A stretch of DNA of 64,000 nt from Streptococcus intermedius SK54 = ATCC 27335. GTDB lineage: Bacteria > Bacillota > Bacilli > Lactobacillales > Streptococcaceae. The position numbers and the translations under genes are program-made. The stretch's first letter is position 1, and each line of letters begins with the position of its first letter. Below, in pieces: positions 59,180 through 64,000 of this stretch. The notes beneath the pieces are model-generated. The model saw only the letters and a program-made list of their open reading frames with translations, made no database searches and was not told the DNA's origin. The DNA is taken from contig NZ_ATFK01000006.1 of the NCBI RefSeq assembly GCF_000413475.1, positions 1 to 64,000 on the forward strand, written 5' to 3'.

Positions 59180-59628
59180 AAGTAATCTTTTTAGCAGATG
59201 TAAAAGGTAAAGGAAAAAAAGGTGAAATTAAAGAAGTGCCTACTGGCTATGCACAGAATTTTCTGATTAAGAAAAATCTTGCAAAAGAGGCGACTGCAGC
59301 AGCTATCGGCGAGCTTCGCGGTAAACAAAAATCAGAAGAAAAAGCACATGCCGAAATGTTAGCTGAAGCACAAGCCATTAAAGAAAAGCTGGAAGCAGAA
59401 AGTACAATTGTTGAATTTACTGAAAAAGTAGGGCCAGATGGACGTACTTTTGGTTCTATTACCAGTAAAAAAATTGCTGAAGAATTACAAAAGCAATTTG
59501 GAATTAAGATTGATAAACGATTGATTCAAGTCAAGAATCCTATTCGTTCTGTTGGCTTGATTGATGTGCCAGTGAAAATTTATCAAGATGTGACTAGCGT
59601 TATCAATTTACGTGTAAAAGAAGGCTAA
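59176..59628 (+). CDS. rplI: 50S ribosomal protein L9
   Basis: A 150-residue ribosomal protein with the N-terminal 23S-binding domain ([31 protein letters not shown]) and long connecting helix to the C-terminal domain. Overlap with gdpP (ATGA) and the dnaC gene downstream follow the conserved Firmicute order gdpP-rplI-dnaC. Confidence 0.97.
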   Translation: MKVIFLADVKGKGKKGEIKEVPTGYAQNFLIKKNLAKEATAAAIGELRGKQKSEEKAHAEMLAEAQAIKEKLEAESTIVEFTEKVGPDGRTFGSITSKKIAEELQKQFGIKIDKRLIQVKNPIRSVGLIDVPVKIYQDVTSVINLRVKEG

Positions 59629-59660
59629 TGAAAAAATGATTTTTTAAGAGAGGAGGTCTT

Positions 59661-61013
59661 ATGGCAGATATTGATGAATTACGAGCGCAGCCACAAGATA
59701 TTTTGGCAGAACAATCTGTTTTAGGTGCGATTTTTATTGATGAGAGTAAGCTAGTTTTTGTTCGTGAATATATCGAGCCAAGCGACTTCTTTAAATATGC
59801 TAATCGCTTAATTTTTAAAGCGATGATTGATTTGGCAGATCGAGGTGATGCCATTGATGCAACGACTGTTCGTAATATTTTAGACAGTCAGGGTGATTTG
59901 CAAAACATTGGTGGTTTGTTTTACTTGGTTGAAGTGGTAAATTCAGTGCCGACTTCTGCCAATGCTGAGTATTATGCTAAAATTGTAGCAGAAAAGGCTG
60001 TCTTGCGGCGGTTAATTTCACGTTTGACAGACTCTATCAACCTAGCTTATGATGGTGCTAGTCCTGCAGATGAAATCATTGCTGGCGCGGAAAAAGCGTT
60101 AATTGATGTTAGTGAAAATGCTAGTCGAAGTGGTTTTAAAAATATTAAAGAGATTTTGAATCTCAATTTTGGCAGCTTGGAAATGCGATCTCAGCAGACG
60201 TCTGATATTACAGGGATTGCAACAGGTTACCAAGATTTGGATCACATGACTACGGGCTTACATGAAGAAGAGTTAATCATTGTGGCAGCTCGACCTGCAG
60301 TTGGTAAGACTGCTTTTGCCCTTAATATTGCACAAAATATTGGAACTAAGCTAGATAAGACAGTTGCTATTTTTTCTTTGGAAATGGGTGCTGAGAGCTT
60401 GGTGGATCGAATGTTGGCAGCAGAGGGCTTGATTGAGTCGCATTCAATCCGAACAGGACAATTAACGGATGAGGAATGGGGAAAGTATGCGATTGCGCAA
60501 GGGAATCTAGCAGAAGCTAGCATTTACATTGACGATACTCCAGGAATTCGAATCACAGAGATTCGTTCACGTGCTCGAAAATTAGCACAAGAAACGGGAA
60601 ATCTTGGTTTGATTTTAATTGACTACTTGCAGTTGATTACAGGAACTGGTCGGGAAAATCGCCAGCAAGAGGTTTCGGAAATTTCTCGTCAATTAAAGAT
60701 TTTAGCAAAAGAGCTGAAAGTGCCGGTTATTGCATTGAGCCAATTATCACGGAGCGTGGAGCAACGTCAAGACAAACGGCCTGTTTTATCAGATATTCGT
60801 GAGTCTGGTTCAATTGAGCAGGATGCAGATATTGTTGCATTTTTATATCGAGATGATTACTATGAACGTGGTGGTGAAGAAGCTGAAGGACTTCCAAATA
60901 ACAAGGTTGAAGTAATTATTGAAAAGAATCGTAGCGGCGCACGTGGTACGGTAGAATTGATTTTCCAAAAAGAGTACAATAAGTTTTCAAGTATTTCTAA
61001 GAGAGAGGAATAG
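59661..61013 (+). CDS. dnaC: Replicative DNA helicase (DnaB family)
   Basis: Hexameric helicase at the replication fork, called DnaC in Gram-positives. The 450-residue protein has the N-terminal primase-interacting domain (about 10-110) and RecA-like domain with Walker A ARPAVGKTA (near 209-217), LILIDYLQLI, and DIRESGSIEQDAD. A good ribosome-binding site (GAGAGGAGG) precedes ATG. Confidence 0.97.
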   Translation: MADIDELRAQPQDILAEQSVLGAIFIDESKLVFVREYIEPSDFFKYANRLIFKAMIDLADRGDAIDATTVRNILDSQGDLQNIGGLFYLVEVVNSVPTSANAEYYAKIVAEKAVLRRLISRLTDSINLAYDGASPADEIIAGAEKALIDVSENASRSGFKNIKEILNLNFGSLEMRSQQTSDITGIATGYQDLDHMTTGLHEEELIIVAARPAVGKTAFALNIAQNIGTKLDKTVAIFSLEMGAESLVDRMLAAEGLIESHSIRTGQLTDEEWGKYAIAQGNLAEASIYIDDTPGIRITEIRSRARKLAQETGNLGLILIDYLQLITGTGRENRQQEVSEISRQLKILAKELKVPVIALSQLSRSVEQRQDKRPVLSDIRESGSIEQDADIVAFLYRDDYYERGGEEAEGLPNNKVEVIIEKNRSGARGTVELIFQKEYNKFSSISKREE

Positions 61014-61016
61014 ATA

Positions 61017-61289
61017 ATGAGTGATGCATTTACAGATGTTGCAAAAATGAGAAAAATTAAAGAAGAAATCAAGGCTCATGAAGGAAAAATGGTGGAAATG
61101 ACTCTTGAAAACGGTCGTAAACGTCAAAAAAATAAGCAAGGTCGTTTAATTGAAGTCTATCCTTCTTTGTTTATTGTTGAATATACCAACAATAGTAGTA
61201 ATCCAGGTGAGATTGAAAATACTTACGTCGAATCCTATACTTATTCGGATATTTTAACAGAGAAAAACTTGATTCGGTATTTAGATTAA
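61017..61289 (+). CDS. Veg-family protein (DUF1021)
   Basis: A 90-residue basic protein, MSDAFTDVAKMRKIKEEIKAHEGKMVEMTLENGRKRQKNKQGRLIEVYPSLF..., matching the Veg family of Firmicutes. Bacillus Veg stimulates biofilm genes; its molecular role is unsettled. It begins 3 bp after dnaC and has GAGAGGAAT upstream, so it belongs to the same transcript. Confidence 0.85.
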   Translation: MSDAFTDVAKMRKIKEEIKAHEGKMVEMTLENGRKRQKNKQGRLIEVYPSLFIVEYTNNSSNPGEIENTYVESYTYSDILTEKNLIRYLD

Positions 61290-61327
61290 GATAAATTTAT
61301 TTTAATGTAATGCGGCTGGAGTAAGAA

Positions 61328-61960
61328 ATGATTAAAAATCTAATTTTTGATTTTGGCAATGTTTTAATTGAATGGAACCCTGCTAAGATTTTAGCTGCTT
61401 TCGTAGAGGATGAAGAAGATCGTAAGCGTGTCAAAACGGCTGTTTTTGACTCGGGAATTTGGGCTCAGACGGATATTGGAGAATTAAGCTTGAAACAAGC
61501 CATTCGGAAAGCTCAAAAATTGCTAGATGGTTCGTATGCTCCTACTGTTGAAGCTGTTTTTACTCGTTGGTATGAGGCAATAGATAGCTACTATCAGCTA
61601 CAAGAGAAAATTTTTGAGTGGGTTCAGATGGGGTATAGTATTTATATTTTATCTACTACCAGTGAGATCTTTTATACGGTTGAAAATGCCGGCTTATTAC
61701 CAATGACAAAAGTATTGACGGGGAAAATCCTTTCTTACGAAGTAGGATGTGCAAAACCAGATAAAAGTATCTATCAAAAATTACTGACCCAGTATACATT
61801 GCAAGCTAGTCAATGTGTGTTTATAGATGATCTACAGGTTAATCTAGACACTGCTAAAAGTCTGGGGTTTGAAACTATTTTAGCAACATCTGAACAGCAA
61901 AATATAATTGCGATAGAGGAATTATTGAAAAAGAAAGGTTCTTTCCATAGAAAGAAATAA
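61328..61960 (+). CDS. HAD-superfamily hydrolase (YihX-like)
   Basis: A 210-residue HAD hydrolase with motif I FDFGNVLIEWNP (8-19), where the second acidic residue of the usual DxD is replaced as in the YihX group. Motif II is LSTTSE, with CAKPDKSIY (conserved Lys) and FIDDLQVNL (motif IV). Such enzymes dephosphorylate sugar phosphates, but the substrate here is unknown. Weakly spaced ribosome-binding site (GGAGTAAG). Confidence 0.83.
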   Translation: MIKNLIFDFGNVLIEWNPAKILAAFVEDEEDRKRVKTAVFDSGIWAQTDIGELSLKQAIRKAQKLLDGSYAPTVEAVFTRWYEAIDSYYQLQEKIFEWVQMGYSIYILSTTSEIFYTVENAGLLPMTKVLTGKILSYEVGCAKPDKSIYQKLLTQYTLQASQCVFIDDLQVNLDTAKSLGFETILATSEQQNIIAIEELLKKKGSFHRKK

Positions 61961-61976
61961 TCTGACAAAATCCGTC

Positions 61977-62005
61977 TTTACAGATAGGATTTTTTTTGAT
62001 ATAAT
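61977..62005 (+). promoter_or_regulatory. rpsD promoter
   Basis: TTTACA (61977-61982), 17 bp, TATAAT (62000-62005). The -35 lies within a small hairpin with a T8 tract (about 61968-61997) that probably ends the HAD gene transcript, so terminator and promoter overlap. Confidence 0.75.
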
Positions 62006-62011
62006 GGCTTT

Positions 62012-62162
62012 TGTGTGAAATAGCAGCAGGAGAGCATGAAGCTCGTCAACAGAACATAGCTATAAAAGTAGCCTTGGCTGTTTAGGCGAAAATGTTCTGC
62101 ACGAATCAGGGCTTTCTAAGTGACTATTTCCTCAAATTATTATTTTATAGGAGGACATTTAT
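62012..62162 (+). promoter_or_regulatory. Structured rpsD leader (S4 autoregulatory type)
   Basis: A leader of about 150 nt precedes rpsD. It has an internal 8-bp stem (CAGAACAT 62050-62057 with ATGTTCTG 62092-62099) and a possible long-range pairing GAAATAG (62017-62023) with CTATTTC (62124-62130). Its position and nested fold agree with the Firmicute rpsD leader through which S4 represses its own synthesis. The match to that RNA family is inference. Confidence 0.6.
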
Positions 62163-62774
62163 ATGTCACGTTATACAGGACCATCTTGGAAACAAGCTCG
62201 TCGTTTGGGTCTTTCTCTTACTGGTACAGGTAAAGAATTGGCTCGCCGTAACTATGTACCTGGTCAACATGGGCCAAACAACCGTAGCAAATTGTCAGAA
62301 TACGGTTTGCAATTGGCTGAGAAACAAAAACTTCGTTTCACTTATGGTGTAGGTGAAAAACAATTCCGTAACTTGTTCGTACAAGCTACTAAAATTAAAG
62401 AAGGAATCCTTGGTTTCAACTTCATGCTTCTTTTGGAACGTCGCTTGGATAATGTTGTTTACCGTCTTGGTCTTGCAACTACTCGTCGTCAAGCTCGTCA
62501 ATTCGTAAACCACGGTCATATCCTTGTTGATGGAAAACGCGTTGATATCCCATCATACCGCGTAACTCCAGGTCAAGTGATTTCAGTTCGTGAAAAATCA
62601 TTAAAAGTACCTGCAATTCTTGAAGCAGTAGAAGCTACTCTTGGACGTCCAGCATTCGTATCATTCGACGCTGAAAAATTGGAAGGTTCATTGACTCGCT
62701 TGCCAGAACGCGACGAAATCAATCCAGAAATCAATGAAGCGCTTGTCGTTGAATACTACAACAAACAACTTTAA
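62163..62774 (+). CDS. rpsD: 30S ribosomal protein S4
   Basis: Primary 16S-binding protein of the small subunit, 203 residues, with an S4 domain (about 93-155: [30 protein letters not shown]). The N-terminal zinc-binding cysteines of other S4 proteins are absent (C- form). AGGAGG precedes ATG. A strong terminator follows. Confidence 0.98.
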   Translation: MSRYTGPSWKQARRLGLSLTGTGKELARRNYVPGQHGPNNRSKLSEYGLQLAEKQKLRFTYGVGEKQFRNLFVQATKIKEGILGFNFMLLLERRLDNVVYRLGLATTRRQARQFVNHGHILVDGKRVDIPSYRVTPGQVISVREKSLKVPAILEAVEATLGRPAFVSFDAEKLEGSLTRLPERDEINPEINEALVVEYYNKQL

Positions 62775-62788
62775 GCTAAGACTTATCC

Positions 62789-62818
62789 GAAGTTGGGAAT
62801 CTTCCCAACTTCTTTTTT
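62789..62818 (+). terminator. Terminator after rpsD
   Basis: Perfect 11-bp stem GAAGTTGGGAA / TTCCCAACTTC with a 2-nt loop as drawn and T6 tail. Confidence 0.88.
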
Positions 62819-62837
62819 ATGACTCATTGAAAAGATC

Positions 62838-62870
62838 AAAAAAGAGAAAACGAATTTTGTTTTCTCTTTT
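62838..62870 (-). terminator. Terminator of the TetR gene
   Basis: AAAAGAGAAAAC (62840-62851) is inverted exactly at 62859-62870, with A and T runs on both strands. On the minus strand it follows the TetR stop by about 90 bp. Confidence 0.7.
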
Positions 62871-62961
62871 CTAGTTTTAAAAGTGATGAGCATTTTTGTC
62901 TTAAAGTTTTTCACATTTTAACACTAAATGGCTTTATTCGAGTAGCAAAATAGAATTATTT

Positions 62962-63495
62962 CTAATCCAACATTTTTAAAAGAAAATCTGCCATTTGTTC
63001 AGGGCGTTCTTTTTTCCCTCTAGCAATCCACATTTGACAAACTCCAAAAAAGGCGTTTGTCAGGTAAACATGGCTGTATTCTTTCTCCACTTGACTTAGT
63101 AGTTTACTACTAAAGCGTTCTTGTAGGTCTTCAGCCAGCATGATTTGGAATTTATGGCGTAAAAATGTTTGAATTTCTTTTGTTCCGTTTTCTGTTAACA
63201 AAACAGAAAGGAGGGATTCGCGTGTGAGAAAATCAAAAACTTCTATAATCGCGCTACGCTTGTCTTGAGCATACTTTTCAAAAATGTATTCTAACTTATG
63301 GAAAAGTTTCTGTTGATAATGCTCAATCATATCATATTTATCTTTGTAGTGTGTATAAAAACTGCTGCGACTGATACCAGCCGTTTTTGTCAACTTGACA
63401 GTGCTAATCTGATCGAATGATTCGTGTTTAAGCAGATCGACCATTGCATTTTCAATAATCATTTTTGTTTTTTGGCGCTTGTTACTTTCTGCCAT
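62962..63495 (-). CDS. TetR-family transcriptional regulator
   Basis: A 177-residue repressor with an N-terminal TetR helix-turn-helix (about 8-55: KTKMIIENAMVDLLKH...ISTVKLTKTAGISRSSFYTHYKDK) and a variable ligand domain. ATG at 63495 is chosen because GAGGAAAAC precedes it; the longer frame has no ribosome-binding site. It is divergent from a YhgE/Pip-like gene, and three operator-like repeats lie between them. It resembles streptococcal TetR regulators that control such membrane proteins. Confidence 0.88.
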   Translation of the reverse strand: MAESNKRQKTKMIIENAMVDLLKHESFDQISTVKLTKTAGISRSSFYTHYKDKYDMIEHYQQKLFHKLEYIFEKYAQDKRSAIIEVFDFLTRESLLSVLLTENGTKEIQTFLRHKFQIMLAEDLQERFSSKLLSQVEKEYSHVYLTNAFFGVCQMWIARGKKERPEQMADFLLKMLD

Positions 63496-63519
63496 ATTAG
63501 TTTTCCTCTTTTGAACAAA

Positions 63520-63655
63520 TTTATACAACATGTCTAAAATTGAATTTTTTCTCTTGTGAAAAAATGTAGAAACTGTATAATCTATTATATCAAATATTTA
63601 GACAATGTGTATAAAAATATTTCAAAAATTAAAATTTTTATATAGAGTGTCTAAG
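63520..63655. promoter_or_regulatory. Three copies of a 19-bp TetR operator-like sequence
   Basis: TTTATACAACATGTCTAAA at 63520-63538, its near-exact inverse TTTAGACAATGTGTATAAA at 63597-63615, and TTTATATAGAGTGTCTAAG at 63637-63655. Each combines TTTAGACA and TGTATAAA half-sites three bases apart. A plus-strand promoter (TTGTGA 63554-63559, 16 bp, TATAAT 63576-63581) lies between the first and second copy. Binding by the adjacent TetR protein is inferred. Confidence 0.72.
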
Positions 63656-63669
63656 ATAGAGGAGAAAAA

Positions 63670-64000
63670 ATGTTCAGAGAATGGAAAGAAATTTTCAAAA
63701 AACCAATCTTTATTGTTGTCATGATTGGTGTTTCCTTGATTCCTGCTCTTTATAATGTTATCTTTTTGAGTTCAATGTGGAATCCTTATGGAAAAGTATC
63801 GGAATTACCAGTAGCGGTGGTGAATAAAGATCAACATGCAAGATTTAACAGTAACACATTGTCTGTTGGGGATGATATGGTGAAAAGCCTTAAAAAGAAT
63901 GATGCGTTAGATTTTCATTTTGTATCTGAAGCAAAGGCAAAGAAAGGTTTGGAGAAGGGTGATTATTATATGATTATCACCCTTCCAAGTGATTTATCCC
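63670..64000 (+). CDS. YhgE/Pip-family membrane protein (N-terminal part)
   Basis: Partial: the frame runs off the right edge after 110 codons. The visible N-terminus, MFREWKEIFKKPIFIVVMIG..., has a transmembrane helix (about 13-34) and the YhgE/Pip-type segment LPVAVVNKDQHA after it. In this family, which includes the phage-infection protein Pip, a long extracellular region is followed by several C-terminal helices. GGAGAAAAA precedes ATG. Likely repressed by the divergent TetR gene. Confidence 0.85.
   Translation, partial: MFREWKEIFKKPIFIVVMIGVSLIPALYNVIFLSSMWNPYGKVSELPVAVVNKDQHARFNSNTLSVGDDMVKSLKKNDALDFHFVSEAKAKKGLEKGDYYMIITLPSDLS

Noticed and set aside
62092..62352. 86-codon frame overlapping rpsD
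   Set aside because: It is an out-of-frame shadow of the rpsD leader and 5' coding region.

Overview
The window is the replication-origin region of a low-GC streptococcal chromosome. dnaA lies at 23.9-25.3 kb on the minus strand, and DnaA boxes cluster on both sides of it. The gene order rRNA-comX ... ftsH-hpt-tilS-divIC-mfd-pth-ychF-dnaN-dnaA-[oriC]-parB-htrA-rlmH-tRNA-comCDE is the classical Streptococcus origin layout. The competence pheromone precursor (comC) ends in a GG leader followed by DSRIRMGFDFSKLFGK. As I recall it, this is the pheromone type of the anginosus/milleri group. A LPxTG-anchored NanA-type sialidase next to comX points to S. intermedius within that group. The species call is inference.

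Layout. 1-6.0 kb (minus strand): a complete rRNA operon (16S, tRNA-Ala, 23S, 5S) followed by at least eight tRNAs that run off the left edge. 6.0-6.5 kb: comX, the competence sigma factor. 6.8-9.6 kb: the sialidase, with a CcpA-type cre site just upstream of its start. 9.6-10.6 kb: an AT-rich stretch without genes. 10.6-21.8 kb: a long minus-strand housekeeping block (ftsH, hpt, tilS, a beta-lactamase-fold protein, a 42-residue protein, divIC, an S4-domain protein, mfd, pth, ychF). 21.9-22.6 kb: a YehR-type lipoprotein converging on a DUF951 gene. 22.6-27.5 kb: dnaN, dnaA, oriC, parB and htrA, the last with a CiaR-type promoter. 27.7-30.9 kb: rlmH, tRNA-Arg, comCDE, tRNA-Glu and tRNA-Asn.

31-42.7 kb: a YfhO-family membrane protein, an ABC-F ATPase, a flavodoxin-fold oxidoreductase, a divergent triosephosphate-isomerase paralogue, galE, trpS, guaB, a decayed non-coding stretch, recF and an S4 protein. 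42.9-49.3 kb (plus strand): two M16-family proteins, rodZ, pgsA and the ECF transporter module ecfA1-ecfA2-ecfT. 49.5-53.4 kb: two LysM cell-wall proteins flanking a HAD phosphatase and the two-subunit L-serine dehydratase. 53.8-62.8 kb: mnmA, mnmG, gdpP, rplI, dnaC (replicative helicase), a Veg-like gene, a HAD hydrolase and rpsD with its structured leader. The right edge holds a TetR regulator divergent from a YhgE/Pip-type membrane protein that is cut by the window; three copies of a 19-bp operator-like sequence lie between them.

How the parts relate. Most genes left of oriC are on the minus strand and most to the right are on the plus strand, which fits co-orientation with replication. 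Three parS sites (13.35, 32.63 and 46.96 kb) are the expected targets of the ParB encoded here. ComC/D/E should activate comX, and both promoters carry 21-bp-spaced direct repeats of ComE-box type. No CRISPR array, intact insertion sequence or prophage was seen. The least ordinary items are the triosephosphate-isomerase paralogue, the triple TetR operator, the structured 5S-tRNA spacer and several long perfect hairpins in intergenic DNA.
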